Shown: positions 7,942-16,604 of the stretch, in pieces | How positions within the stretch are numbered: the first letter of the stretch is position 1 | Layout of the letters: every line of letters begins with the position of its first letter | Assembly (NCBI GenBank): GCA_005239165.1 | Contig: RAPG01000003.1 | Location: forward strand, 1 to 64,000 | Reading direction: 5' to 3' | DNA length: 64,000 nucleotides | Origin: Allopusillimonas ginsengisoli | GTDB taxonomy: Bacteria > Pseudomonadota > Gammaproteobacteria > Burkholderiales > Burkholderiaceae_B | The notes under the pieces: generated by a model | Database searches by the model: none | Told to the model about the DNA's origin: nothing | What the model saw: only the letters and a program-made list of their open reading frames with translations | Translations under genes and position numbers: made by a program

Positions 7942-8547
7942 CCACTCGCTCAAACCAACCAGGTCCGTCAAGCGCCGTTTGTCGGTTCCAAATCAGATCA
8001 GTGTGTCCCTCTGTGGACGGTTCTGTACGAACGTTGAATGATAGTTCCTGCAAGGCGCTGCGTTCGTTTAGCGGCGTTTTAAGCTTGATATGGGAGTTAC
8101 CCCATCTTCGATAGGTCCCCGCCAAGTGACATTGCCAGTTCTTGGATCTGGCAGACGCCTTGAAACCCCCAAATTCGCTCTCGCTCATTTGTGGCCTTAA
8201 AGGCGTCACACATGACGCACCCCTCGGGGGTTTACAAAGCCTTGTTTGACGCGGCTTTGGACGAATTCACGAAAAAGTATGCCGTGGTACGTTCGGTGCT
8301 ACAAAATGGTTGAGAAGGCGAGTAGTGCTTGAGTATTCGTACCACGGTTGTAGCTAATATGAGGGTGGCCCACGTCGGGTTGCCCAGTGGGCCGCACCAA
8401 TACACCATTTGTACGCCATGAATACACTGGCTGCACATCAAATTTACGCAGTCGTTACGGCAAGCACACATCAGATATACGCTGTCAATACATCGGAATA
8501 GCTGCTTATATGTCATGGGCAGTGACCAGTTGACGCAGACCTGCCTG
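7942..8547. other. Gene-free stretch, candidate oriT or control region
   Basis: No clear gene between the HEPN-like gene and the relaxase stop. It holds a 10-bp perfect inverted repeat CCGTGGTACG/CGTACCACGG (8282-8291 and 8338-8347), a hairpin GGCCCAC/GTGGGCC (8368-8374 and 8388-8394) and three 33-bp spaced repeats (8412-8510). Such mixes of inverted repeats and direct repeats next to a relaxase gene are typical of oriT regions, but I could not identify a nic site. A minus-strand frame at 7919-8209 looks only weakly protein-like. Confidence 0.4.
8412..8510. repeat. Three 33-bp imperfect direct repeats
   Basis: TACGC starts units at 8412, 8445 and 8478, exactly 33 bp apart. The best-conserved block is cacatcaaatttacgcagtc (8434-8453) against cacatcagatatacgctgtc (8467-8486), 17 of 20 identical. 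The 33-bp period is close to three helical turns, which would put bound proteins on one face of the DNA. Confidence 0.6.
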
Positions 8548-11430
8548 TCATAGCTCCATCGCATGCTCGTTCTCGTGATTCAGCGGCTGAACTTCATGCG
8601 TCGGTCCAGTTCCAGCAGAATCGACCAAGTCATGAGCCAGCCCCTTGTACGGCACCCGATCTACCGCCCTCGGCAGCGCTTGCACATCGTCTGTGAACAC
8701 GGTAACGGCATGACGCTCGCGGGAAATACTGACGTAGTACGTATCCTGGGCAGTGGTGCGGCTGAAGCTTTCGGCGTTATAGAAAACACGGTCGCACGTC
8801 ATGCCTTGGGCGCTGTGTGCTGTGGTGGCATAGGCATGGTCCAGATGCAAGGGTGTGTCGGCGGGTAGTTTAATGTGTCGGTCGCCGATTCCCAGCGTGA
8901 CGGTTTGCGACGTAACAGATACGACTTCGCAGCGCTGGCCGTTCACCAGGTCCAGGTCTGTGTTATTACGGGTGACTCGTACGCGGTCGCCCACAGACAG
9001 TTCCGCTTCGTGGGTGTGATATACGGATAGTTTGCTCATGGTTTTGGGCAGGATTTCGATGGATTTCGAGGTATTGTCGCCATGCATCGGCATGACCGAT
9101 ATACGATCGGCGCTTCGTTCACACTCCACGACACGGTATAGCTCGCCGCGTAGCAGACCACATTTGTAATCCCGTTCGGGCTGGATAATGTCGCCCACGG
9201 TGTAGTATTTTGCGCAGCGGCGCTGCATTTTTGTTGTGTCGTGCCGTGTTAGTAGGCGATAGGTTTGGCCTTTTCCTGCCAGGCCTTGATGCTGGTGAAT
9301 CATATTGTTGATGGATTTACGGGATGCGTTGGTGCCGGTCACGATCAGAGTTTCAGCCTGGTCGGAATTGGATAGCGCCACGTATTCGCGAGCGATGGTC
9401 TCGTAGCGTGCCGAGCAGTCGCGTAGCTTTTGCCCATGCTCATCCTTTGTGAAGGTGTCAGGAATGCAGGCGACTTGATCGACGAGCGCCAGCGACTGGC
9501 TAGCCTGGCCGGTTGCTGCCAGTTCGACGGCGCGGCGCAGGCGTTCGGATTGCTGGCGCTGGATATCGCCCATGATGACTGTTTTCATGCCGTGTTCTTG
9601 CAGTAGTGCGAAGGCTCGGCCTGCTTCAACGGCCTTGGTCTGGGCGGTATCGCCCAGGGTAACGATTTTTGCGCCGGTGGCCTGTATTGTTGTCAGTAGC
9701 TTTTCCATTTGGTGCACGGGAATCGCGCCGGCCTCATCAATCACGACCACTGTTTTTCCTCTCATCGCTTCGGTGAAGCGCCGCTTGTCACTGGCTGTTA
9801 GGAATGACGCGACTGTGTTTGCGGCAATGCCATCTTTGCGCAGGTCGTTAATCTGGCTGCCATAGGGGGCTAGCGCGACCATGGAATAGCCGCGTTCGTG
9901 CAGAATGCGCTGGGTACTTTGTAGGGCGAAGGACTTGCCTGTCCCGGCCAGGCCTTGGATACCAACAATCTGGTCGCGACTGGTAAGCATCAGCGCGATG
10001 GCATCGCGCTGTCCCGAGGTCAGTGTGGTCCCGTTCAGCATTGGTATGAGCTGCACCGGCTCCATGACGGGATCAATGCTGTCGCGCCCCGCTTTTTCCA
10101 AAGCGATAATGCGCTGCTCTTGCTCAAATGCCTTTGTGGTGGCATAGCTGGGTTCTGCGAACACCAATCGACCTTCGTTGATGGCACGATCCACTACTGG
10201 CCAGGCGGCACTGATGTCGTTGCCGCGCAGGGTAGCAACGTCTTGCGCCCAGGCTTGTCGGGTGCGGGGTTCGGCCTGCATGTTATCGGTACTGTGATAG
10301 CGGGCGGGATTGCTCAATAACTGGCCCTGGTCCAGTCTGTGGCGCAGCGCGTCATAGATGGCCTCTGGGGGTACGACACCTTCAGCGTGGGAAATGGCGG
10401 TGGCCAGCAGATCGGATCGGCGCATGACGGTTTCGCGCTCAGACAAGTGCCCAATGGCCCAGGTAAGCGCTGCATCAGCGACACGCTGTTGAGCAGGGCC
10501 GCTGTCAATCTGCCTGTGGGGCGCTGATAATGCGGGTGCAAAATGGATTCCGGCCTCACGAGCTTGCATGGACCAACTGTGGAGCAATTCATCACGGGTG
10601 AGCTCTTTGGTCTTTTGCTGTCGTGTGGCCAGGGTAAGCATCTGCTTTTGTGCATGGCTGGACGTTTCACGACTCAAACCACGGGAGGTAAGGGCCGTTT
10701 CAACCTGGGCGCTACGTTTGCTGAATACTTCGATGTGGGCGCGACTGATATGGGCTAGCTCAATATGATTTTTCTCATAGCGCACGTCGTAGCCCAACTT
10801 TTTGACCAAGTGATCGATCCGCGACATATAAACAGCATCCTGGAGCTTGCGTAAACCCACGATTTGTTCGTTGGACAGCGCCGCCCAACTGCCATCCGCG
10901 CGTTGGGTGGCATTCATGATGACGGCGTGTGTATGCAGGTTGGGGTCAGGTGGTGCCGTTGGCGTGGGCCGGGCAGTTTCGTGGCGAAACTTGGCAATAA
11001 TCAGGTTTGTAGTCTGTTCGGTGCGGGTTTTGCCGCGCTCCTTTTGGCGGGCTAGGGTCAGATGTTTTTCGATGTAATCCAGGGTGTAGGCCACCGCCTG
11101 GTCGTGGGCGTCGATCAAGCGGCTATCGCCACCTACAAGCGCCTGCAGTGTGATGCTTTTTGGGGCGCTGATGGTCAGGTCGATACCCGCACGGGCCTTG
11201 GCATCTTTGCGGATCGAGCGCCCAGCCACCACACCTTTGCCAAATTCGCCGCGCAGCATGGCGTGAAAGCGCTTGATGTCTACTTCGCCAACGGCACCTA
11301 GCTGTTTAGCGCCGGTGCCGTGCCACATGGCTGCGCCGCCATCGCGACTGTAATAGTCGTCAGCTTGTTCGCCGTAATAGTGGGTGCTGCGGTCGGCCTC
11401 GGCACGATGCAGGATGCTGTAGGTGATCAT
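8548..11430 (-). CDS. trwC: MobF relaxase-helicase, TrwC-like
   Basis: A 960-residue conjugative relaxase fused to an SF1 helicase. The N-terminal relaxase domain has the catalytic tyrosines of TrwC (HYYGEQADDYY, Y18 and Y26) and the metal-binding His motif DPNLHTHAVIMN. The helicase part has Walker A GLAGTGKS, Walker B VVVIDEAGAI and the C-terminal TTAHSAQGMT motif of RecD2/TraI-type helicases. It nicks oriT, stays bound to the 5' end and unwinds the strand to be transferred. The start at 11430 is chosen because the next Met upstream lies in coupling-protein sequence; the ATGA overlap with trwB indicates coupled translation. Length is close to R388 TrwC (966 aa). Confidence 0.96.
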   Translation of the reverse strand: MITYSILHRAEADRSTHYYGEQADDYYSRDGGAAMWHGTGAKQLGAVGEVDIKRFHAMLRGEFGKGVVAGRSIRKDAKARAGIDLTISAPKSITLQALVGGDSRLIDAHDQAVAYTLDYIEKHLTLARQKERGKTRTEQTTNLIIAKFRHETARPTPTAPPDPNLHTHAVIMNATQRADGSWAALSNEQIVGLRKLQDAVYMSRIDHLVKKLGYDVRYEKNHIELAHISRAHIEVFSKRSAQVETALTSRGLSRETSSHAQKQMLTLATRQQKTKELTRDELLHSWSMQAREAGIHFAPALSAPHRQIDSGPAQQRVADAALTWAIGHLSERETVMRRSDLLATAISHAEGVVPPEAIYDALRHRLDQGQLLSNPARYHSTDNMQAEPRTRQAWAQDVATLRGNDISAAWPVVDRAINEGRLVFAEPSYATTKAFEQEQRIIALEKAGRDSIDPVMEPVQLIPMLNGTTLTSGQRDAIALMLTSRDQIVGIQGLAGTGKSFALQSTQRILHERGYSMVALAPYGSQINDLRKDGIAANTVASFLTASDKRRFTEAMRGKTVVVIDEAGAIPVHQMEKLLTTIQATGAKIVTLGDTAQTKAVEAGRAFALLQEHGMKTVIMGDIQRQQSERLRRAVELAATGQASQSLALVDQVACIPDTFTKDEHGQKLRDCSARYETIAREYVALSNSDQAETLIVTGTNASRKSINNMIHQHQGLAGKGQTYRLLTRHDTTKMQRRCAKYYTVGDIIQPERDYKCGLLRGELYRVVECERSADRISVMPMHGDNTSKSIEILPKTMSKLSVYHTHEAELSVGDRVRVTRNNTDLDLVNGQRCEVVSVTSQTVTLGIGDRHIKLPADTPLHLDHAYATTAHSAQGMTCDRVFYNAESFSRTTAQDTYYVSISRERHAVTVFTDDVQALPRAVDRVPYKGLAHDLVDSAGTGPTHEVQPLNHENEHAMEL

Positions 11431-13004
11431 GGTGTGTTCCGGGGTGGGGTGATGCGTTGCAGTTGGGCTGATTCGCAAAATGGCTCGGTGCGCTGGGGAA
11501 AGGATTGGTATTGCATGGAGATTTTGGCGATGGGATGGTCGCCAGCAAAAGCGACATAGCCTGCCAGCGCCTCAAACGACTGTATTTCTGAAGGGGTGAC
11601 GACACGTTCGACGGTGCGATTGACCCGGTCGGAGGTGTTGCGGTGGTCCACCGACCGCGAAACGCTGTATTCCGGTCGTTCTACCTCATGTTCGCCAAGA
11701 CTTTTGCTCATGTCTTCGGCGGTTTGCGGGTCGGTTCTTGATCCACCCAACACAACCAGGTTGCGGAACGAAGCGCGAATGGTTTGTGCCATCGTGCGCC
11801 CATAAATGGTTTCGAGCTGGGACGTGCTTTGCAGGCCCGCGACAATCCGAAGCCCATTTTTTCGACCCTTGGTAAGCCCCGCCTCAAGGGAAGGCAAAGC
11901 TTCCAGGCTGGCCAGCTCGTCGATGAACAGCCACCAGCGTCGGTTTGGGTCTTCGCGCATCGACAGGATGGCCGTAATGAATACATCGGCCCATGACGAT
12001 ACGAGTGGCTTCATGGCGCTGGCCATATCTTCGCGCCAGTTGATGTACAGGTTGCCGCCATCAGGATCGTCGAGCCAGTCACGGATTGAGAACTGGCCTG
12101 TTTTCATGCTGGTATGTTCCGACAGTTTGTTCGACAACACGAACCTAGCCGAGGATAAGGCCTTGCTGGCCTCGCTTGATCCGGTAAAGAGCGATTCGGC
12201 CAGGGTGCCTTCCAGGAATTGCTTGAGAACCTTTGGGTCTTCGATGGTGCACAGGCGAAACAAATCCATGACGCTTGCGCCTGCAGGGCTGACGGAATGG
12301 AGTTTTCTGGCGGTTTCGCGCAGGAGTAGCCGACCGAAGTCGTTCCATTCTTCGGAAACCTTGTCTTGGCTCATCGGCACCATCGAATGCGCCAGACGTT
12401 TCCAGTCGTATTCGGCGCGGATTTCGTTAAAGAAACTCCACCCCTGGGTGCGTGAGTCGTACGGGTTCAGGATGATGTCGCCAGGCTTCCAGAACTTACT
12501 CAGCATGTCGCCATTGGGGTCAATGATGATCATGCGATCCGTGCGTTTGCGTACCGAGGCGACCAGGCCACGTAGTAGCACCGACTTGCCAGAGCCTGTT
12601 GCGCCACCAATCATCAAGTGCAGGCTTTCCAGGTGGGTGGGCATGGGGATACCGCCGACATCGGCCTGGGCGCGACCGGACTCATTGCATAAGCGTGCAA
12701 GCTTGGCGGCGGTTACCGAACGGGTGCCCCGGATAAACCGTTTGTAGCCTGCACCATCAAATCCGTCGGTGTGAATCGCCCGACCGATATACACAATCAA
12801 GGCTAATGCCATCACCAGGCCTGCGGCCAGTGCGACGTACAGGGCGGGGTAGCGTGGGGTCATAGTGATGAAATACCAAGTGGCGGCCCAGTCCCAGCGG
12901 TTCAGGGCCAGGCCGCTTTGCCAGCTTGCGGTCAACGTCCAGAATCCGGCGGGAAAGACAAGCAGAAATAGGGCGGCGAGCCGCCGCTTGGTGATGGGTG
13001 ACAT
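11427..13004 (-). CDS. trwB: Type IV coupling protein, TrwB/VirD4/TraD-like ATPase
   Basis: A 525-residue membrane ATPase that links the relaxosome to the secretion channel. Two N-terminal membrane segments (about residues 7-25 and 45-70) are followed by MIGGATGSGKSVLLRGL (Walker A) and WLFIDELASLEALPSLEAG (Walker B and the TraD motif), then GLQSTSQLETIYG. The start at 13004 (MSPITKRR) is preferred because upstream codons in the frame overlap the StbC-like gene and do not look like protein. It overlaps the relaxase gene by 4 bases (ATGA). Size and order (coupling protein just before relaxase) match R388 trwB-trwC. Confidence 0.95.
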   Translation of the reverse strand: MSPITKRRLAALFLLVFPAGFWTLTASWQSGLALNRWDWAATWYFITMTPRYPALYVALAAGLVMALALIVYIGRAIHTDGFDGAGYKRFIRGTRSVTAAKLARLCNESGRAQADVGGIPMPTHLESLHLMIGGATGSGKSVLLRGLVASVRKRTDRMIIIDPNGDMLSKFWKPGDIILNPYDSRTQGWSFFNEIRAEYDWKRLAHSMVPMSQDKVSEEWNDFGRLLLRETARKLHSVSPAGASVMDLFRLCTIEDPKVLKQFLEGTLAESLFTGSSEASKALSSARFVLSNKLSEHTSMKTGQFSIRDWLDDPDGGNLYINWREDMASAMKPLVSSWADVFITAILSMREDPNRRWWLFIDELASLEALPSLEAGLTKGRKNGLRIVAGLQSTSQLETIYGRTMAQTIRASFRNLVVLGGSRTDPQTAEDMSKSLGEHEVERPEYSVSRSVDHRNTSDRVNRTVERVVTPSEIQSFEALAGYVAFAGDHPIAKISMQYQSFPQRTEPFCESAQLQRITPPRNTP

Positions 13005-13044
13005 AGATGATCCTTGTTGATGACGACGAAGGGTGAGGTGAAAG

Positions 13045-13494
13045 TCAGTATTCCCAGTACCGACCGATGACAATGCCGGCGAGCAGGCCACCGACAATGC
13101 CAGCCGCGCCTCCCACCACCACGGCGATGAGGGCCATTTTGCGTACAGATAAATGGGCGATATGCGCATAGCGGGCGCTGGACTCGGCAAGACTGCGTAA
13201 CGGCTTTTGAAGATCAACCAGGGCCGTTGCTGTAGCGTGCGCCGCCTCCGCGTTGAGCTGCCTGCCGGTATGCTCCATCGTCGCCTGCAACTGCTTGTCC
13301 AAGGCTATTGGCAGGTTTGCGCAGACTTTGGCCGTAGCCTCGGCCTGCGCACTGGCTTCGAGCAATTGCTTGGCTGTAGTGGCCTGAGTGGCGGCGGCTT
13401 GTTCGATGCGCGTGGTGAGCTCCGCCACCTCGCCCAGCACCTCCTGATACAGGAAGTCGAGTTTGGTGCGCGTGGGGTTGCGTTCCTCAATCAT
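13045..13494 (-). CDS. StbC-like membrane-anchored coiled-coil protein
   Basis: A 149-residue protein with a long Ala/Glu/Gln-rich helical region (about residues 15-100) and one hydrophobic segment close to the C terminus (MALIAVVVGGAAGIVGGLLA). It follows the StbB-like gene with a short overlap and precedes trwB, the position of stbC in R388. In R388 stbABC balances stable inheritance and conjugation; StbC has no known role there. The start at 13494 (MIEERNPT) is favoured; 13518 is also possible. The name is inferred from position and shape, not from clear sequence identity. Confidence 0.6.
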   Translation of the reverse strand: MIEERNPTRTKLDFLYQEVLGEVAELTTRIEQAAATQATTAKQLLEASAQAEATAKVCANLPIALDKQLQATMEHTGRQLNAEAAHATATALVDLQKPLRSLAESSARYAHIAHLSVRKMALIAVVVGGAAGIVGGLLAGIVIGRYWEY

Positions 13495-14197
13495 GGAACA
13501 AGGCCGCGAAGGCGGCATTTAACTGCCTGTCCACTGGGCGAGCCAAGGCGCGAAGCGCATGCATATTGCTCAACTGTGCGATGCGATCCTGGTCTGTCGG
13601 GTCGGCCTGGCGCAGTAGGGCGCGATAGTCGGTCTGGTCTGCCAGCACATCCGAAATCGTGCAGCGGGCGTTGGCCAACAACTCGAACACCTCGTTTTCG
13701 TAGATCGCCGCACGCGGGTTCGCGATGAAGTCGCCGGTCTTTTCGGCATACGCGATGATGGGTAAAAATTCCTCTTCCACGTTGCTGTCCACGCGGTTGA
13801 ACAGCACCCGGATGCGATCAGGTGCCACCCCCAGCTCGGCCAGTGCAGCAACCGTTTTGATGGTTTCTCGCTGTGCTTTGCCTGTGTTGATGACGGGCAG
13901 GGCGAAGTAATCCAGCTCCTCATAGGCATCTTCGTAGCGATTCATGTGGGCCAGGAAGTCCTCGATGTTGCTTGCGCCGACATCGACGATGGCATCTTGC
14001 AGCATCAGCAGTTCACGAAATAGCTTGCCAAACTGTTCACCGCGCAACTGGTCGATATCCAGCCCCAGGTCGGCGGCGGTTTCGTTGGTGGATTCAATCG
14101 CATAAATCCGTGCGTTGTTCATGCGCGGAGCCAGCAGGTGAGAAGCGGCAACGGTCTTGCCGACCGATCCTGTGTAGTTCAAAACAGCAACTTTCAT
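13487..14197 (-). CDS. stbB: StbB-like ParA/MinD-type ATPase
   Basis: A 236-residue P-loop protein. It begins MKVAVLNYTGSVGKTVAASH, a deviant Walker A (GSVGKT) of the ParA/MinD type, followed by DAIVDVGASN (Walker B-like) and VLFNRVDS. R388 StbB is a Walker-type ATPase needed for conjugation and intracellular positioning together with the DNA-binding StbA. It is preceded by a putative DNA-binding protein gene (5-bp gap) and followed by an StbC-like gene, matching the stbABC order. The stop of the upstream gene and this start lie within a few bases, which supports one operon. Confidence 0.8.
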   Translation of the reverse strand: MKVAVLNYTGSVGKTVAASHLLAPRMNNARIYAIESTNETAADLGLDIDQLRGEQFGKLFRELLMLQDAIVDVGASNIEDFLAHMNRYEDAYEELDYFALPVINTGKAQRETIKTVAALAELGVAPDRIRVLFNRVDSNVEEEFLPIIAYAEKTGDFIANPRAAIYENEVFELLANARCTISDVLADQTDYRALLRQADPTDQDRIAQLSNMHALRALARPVDRQLNAAFAALFHD

Positions 14198-14202
14198 GGG
14201 TA

Positions 14203-14673
14203 TTACTCCTGGTTTTGTTGTGGGGTATTGATGGGTTGGGTGTGGCTGTCACGTTTGAGTTTTCGACTGGCTTCGCCCTCTCGGCGTAAGGCATCGAGGT
14301 CGATTTTCATGTCTCTGATTTTGCGCAGGTCAGCCGGGGTTTCGATGCGGTCTGGTCGGCCAGTGACCGCCTGCACATCAGGCGGTGACAGTGCCTTGGT
14401 GGGTGTGGGCCGAAGCGACGCAGGCAAGGGTGAGGTCGCGGCGTTGGTGATCTGAGCCTTGCGCCAGCGATACAGGGCAGATTCAAGCATCCGGCGTTTA
14501 ACGACCAGGCCCGCGCCTTCCAGATCGTCGAGGATGGCTGAGTAAGGCGATCCGGCGTTGATGCGTTCGTGAATCCGTGGAAGCAGAGGCCGAAGCCGGG
14601 CCGATAGGCTGGCGCGGGGATCGCTGCGGTCGAGTGCGGCCTGGAACTCTGCAACGTAGCGGTCCGCTTTCAT
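14203..14673 (-). CDS. StbA-like putative DNA-binding protein
   Basis: A 156-residue protein. The first 75 residues are helical and read like a helix-turn-helix domain (SPYSAILDDLEGAGLVVKRRMLESALYRWRK has the shape of such a domain), followed by a Pro-rich linker and a basic C-terminal helix (DLDALRREGEASRKLKR). It lies immediately upstream of the StbB-like ATPase, where R388 has StbA, the protein that binds direct repeats near oriT. It overlaps the gene before it by 4 bases. StbA assignment is by position and predicted fold only. Confidence 0.55.
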   Translation of the reverse strand: MKADRYVAEFQAALDRSDPRASLSARLRPLLPRIHERINAGSPYSAILDDLEGAGLVVKRRMLESALYRWRKAQITNAATSPLPASLRPTPTKALSPPDVQAVTGRPDRIETPADLRKIRDMKIDLDALRREGEASRKLKRDSHTQPINTPQQNQE

Positions 14674-14921
14674 GCCCGTTCACCAAGGTTTGGTTCCGCT
14701 TCTACGGTCGCCTCCAGCAGACCGTATTCTAGGGAAATTTCCGGAATCAGTGCTGACCACTTTGGCCCGATGCGTTCCAGTGCCTGGGCGACGGTGTAGC
14801 CCATGTCGGTGATCCAGTCGGTACGGTTCAGAACCAGGGCGGCAATCAATGCTTCGCCTGTGGACAGAATGCCAAGATTTCCGTTTGCGGCATCGCGTAT
14901 TGTGGAGAGAATGGATTGCAT
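14670..14921 (-). CDS. Small hypothetical protein upstream of stbA
   Basis: An 83-residue acidic protein (MQSILSTIRDAANGNLGILS...) with a helical middle (GEALIAALVLNRTDWI). It starts at 14921 with AGGAGCATT just upstream and overlaps the StbA-like gene by 4 bases (ATGA), so it is the first gene of the stb-trwBC operon. Family not recognised. Its position beside the replication origin suggests a role in plasmid maintenance or copy control, but this is only inference. Confidence 0.65.
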   Translation of the reverse strand: MQSILSTIRDAANGNLGILSTGEALIAALVLNRTDWITDMGYTVAQALERIGPKWSALIPEISLEYGLLEATVEAEPNLGERA

Positions 14922-14992
14922 GTGAATGCTCCTTTTATTGCCGAACCAAAACCCGCGTAAGCGGGTCGGGTGCGAGTTGGGGATCTGGCCTG

Positions 14993-15225
14993 TTATCCAC
15001 AAGCCTTGGGGGTAGAAGAAAAGGTAGAAGAAAGATAGAAGGCAGAAAGGTCGCTTGAAACGACCTGTTTATGCGGTTTTCAAGATTATTGACGCGATGC
15101 TATTACGATAAAGCGCGATGCTATTACGATAAGCCGCGATGTTATTACGACGCGGGCGCGATGCTATTACGATGGATAAATCGAGTTATCCACAGCCTGG
15201 AATGACTGTTTTATCGGTGTTTTAT
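14993..15225. other. oriV: Vegetative replication origin (oriV) with iterons and two DnaA boxes
   Basis: The stretch between the stb operon and the repA stop has all parts of an iteron origin: four iterons (15094-15173), two perfect DnaA boxes TTATCCACA (14993-15001 and 15186-15194), one on each side of the iterons, an A/G-rich block (15008-15045) and an AT-rich block (15208-15235) that runs into the repA end. The origin is at the 3' side of the initiator gene. Confidence 0.85.
15094..15173. repeat. Four iterons (RepA binding sites)
   Basis: The 16-mer GCGATGCTATTACGAT occurs at 15094-15109, 15115-15130 and 15158-15173, with a variant (gcgatgttattacgac) at 15136-15151. Start-to-start distances are 21, 21 and 22 bp, about two helical turns, as usual for initiator-binding iterons. 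Confidence 0.9.
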
Positions 15226-16140
15226 TTATCTATTCAAGCGCATCCAGACTGCCTGCAGTTGGTTTCTACTGCTTGTCTCGATACGAGGATTAGCGATAAT
15301 TTCTAGCCTTTCAAGCTCCAGAAGAGAGCGTTCCAACGAGGCTCGGAAATCCCGTAAACGTCCGGTGTATTGCGCACGTTCTTTAAGGATTTCCAGGCTG
15401 TATTTCTGGATCTCATCGACGGAGGTTCCGATGAGTCGTTGCAGATTTTTTGACAGGTCGTGACGCATTTTCAGGCGTTTTTCCCAATCCACTAACGCAT
15501 ACTCGCGATTGCTGAAGATTTGTGCCCAGCGCGGGTCTATGTGTAGCGTATAGACGCCGGTATGCTCGTCGTAATCAAAGCCACCAATCATGGCAAGCAC
15601 CCGTGCTGAAGGATGATTGCCATAGCTGTATTTGACGGTGCCGTTCTTTCGTTTTGCTTCGATGCAGATCACGAACCTGGCCAGGTCTTTCATGCCTTGA
15701 TGCAGCCATTCGTAACTGGCTCCGCTGGTGTTCCTGCCCATTCCACGCAAGAAATCTGCACGATTGATAACAGGTTGGCCACCCAGCAAGGTTGTGGTTT
15801 GTAGATACATGGCATGCATCCAGATGTCGGCATGATCCTCAGAGAGCTGTTTGCCTGAGCCTTTGAGCAGGATATTGTTCCCGGTCAGGAATACCGTTTC
15901 ATCGTGCAAGGGTCGCCATCCTCGACGGACAGGTGCAAAGATTGCGCTGCGAGCGATGTAGTTGGGTATGGCGCGTACATTTTCAGATAGTCCGGGTAGG
16001 ACTAGGGGAACAGGTGTGTTGGCTTCTTTTTCAGCGGCTGCGGCAAGGGATGCCGCCGCTTTCTTATGGGCGAACTCCATGGCCGTGGATAGACGATGCA
16101 GGTTTGTGGCTCTTGGGAAGGGTAGGTGTGGGTTACTCAT
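15226..16140 (-). CDS. repA: Plasmid replication initiator, TrfA/RepA family
   Basis: A 304-residue initiator that binds the iterons and opens the origin. The region RAIPNYIARSAIFAPVRRG, then LTGNNILLKGSGKQLSEDHADIWMH, is the conserved block of TrfA/IncW-RepA type initiators; two winged-helix domains are expected. The start at 16140 (MSNPHLPFP) is chosen because the upstream part of the frame is Arg/Cys-rich and unlike protein. The C-terminal end overlaps the AT-rich part of the origin. The gene is transcribed toward its iterons. Confidence 0.88.
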   Translation of the reverse strand: MSNPHLPFPRATNLHRLSTAMEFAHKKAAASLAAAAEKEANTPVPLVLPGLSENVRAIPNYIARSAIFAPVRRGWRPLHDETVFLTGNNILLKGSGKQLSEDHADIWMHAMYLQTTTLLGGQPVINRADFLRGMGRNTSGASYEWLHQGMKDLARFVICIEAKRKNGTVKYSYGNHPSARVLAMIGGFDYDEHTGVYTLHIDPRWAQIFSNREYALVDWEKRLKMRHDLSKNLQRLIGTSVDEIQKYSLEILKERAQYTGRLRDFRASLERSLLELERLEIIANPRIETSSRNQLQAVWMRLNR

Positions 16141-16331
16141 GCGCGATGTTTCCGTGCAGGTGCACAAGGGGAAGCCCGCGCCAATACTGCGCCGCCTACC
16201 CCTTGTTACGCGTGAAAGGACGTGTCGCACTGCTTGCGACGAGCGTCAGCGGTGCGGCGTGTGTCTGATAAAAGGGGGGAGGCTGGACAGCAATGGTCTG
16301 GCTGGCCGGATAAAGACTTTGCTGTGGTGTG

Positions 16332-16604
16332 TCAGCAGCTTCTTAGTAATTTCTGGGCCAGCCGTTGTATCGGCTTTGCAGGACGGAGCCCTGGCAGATT
16401 GTGGCGTTTGAAAAATTCGCGACGTACTGTCTTCCAGCATTTATATCGGTGCCCCTGGCGTGGGATTTCCCACGGATAGGCGGCATCAATGTCAGCGGCA
16501 ATTTGAACGGAGCTTTTACGCTGAGCCGTGCCTTCGTTATACGTTTTTTGCATGACGCTGTAGGCAATCGCGCGAAAGCCGACACCTTCGTGTGGCTCAG
16601 CCAT
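16332..16604 (-). CDS. Small hypothetical protein downstream of virB11
   Basis: A 90-residue basic protein (MAEPHEGVGFRAIAYSVMQ..., later RQGHRYKCWKTVRREFFKRHN). The start overlaps the virB11 stop by a few bases, so it is the last gene of the T4SS operon. It is soluble and probably nucleic-acid binding by charge. Family not recognised. Between it and repA (16141-16331) I see no further gene; this gap probably holds the repA promoter. Confidence 0.6.
   Translation of the reverse strand: MAEPHEGVGFRAIAYSVMQKTYNEGTAQRKSSVQIAADIDAAYPWEIPRQGHRYKCWKTVRREFFKRHNLPGLRPAKPIQRLAQKLLRSC

Noticed and set aside
7919..8209. Minus-strand frame of 96 codons next to the HEPN-like gene
   Set aside because: Weakly protein-like, no ribosome binding site and overlaps the end of the plus-strand gene.
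11806..12747. Long plus-strand open frame of 313 codons
   Set aside because: It is antisense to the coupling protein gene, whose motifs are clear, and its protein is Ser/Arg-rich without family features.
15094..15173. Spaced repeats as a CRISPR array
   Set aside because: Spacers are only 5-6 bases; the repeats are iterons next to repA.
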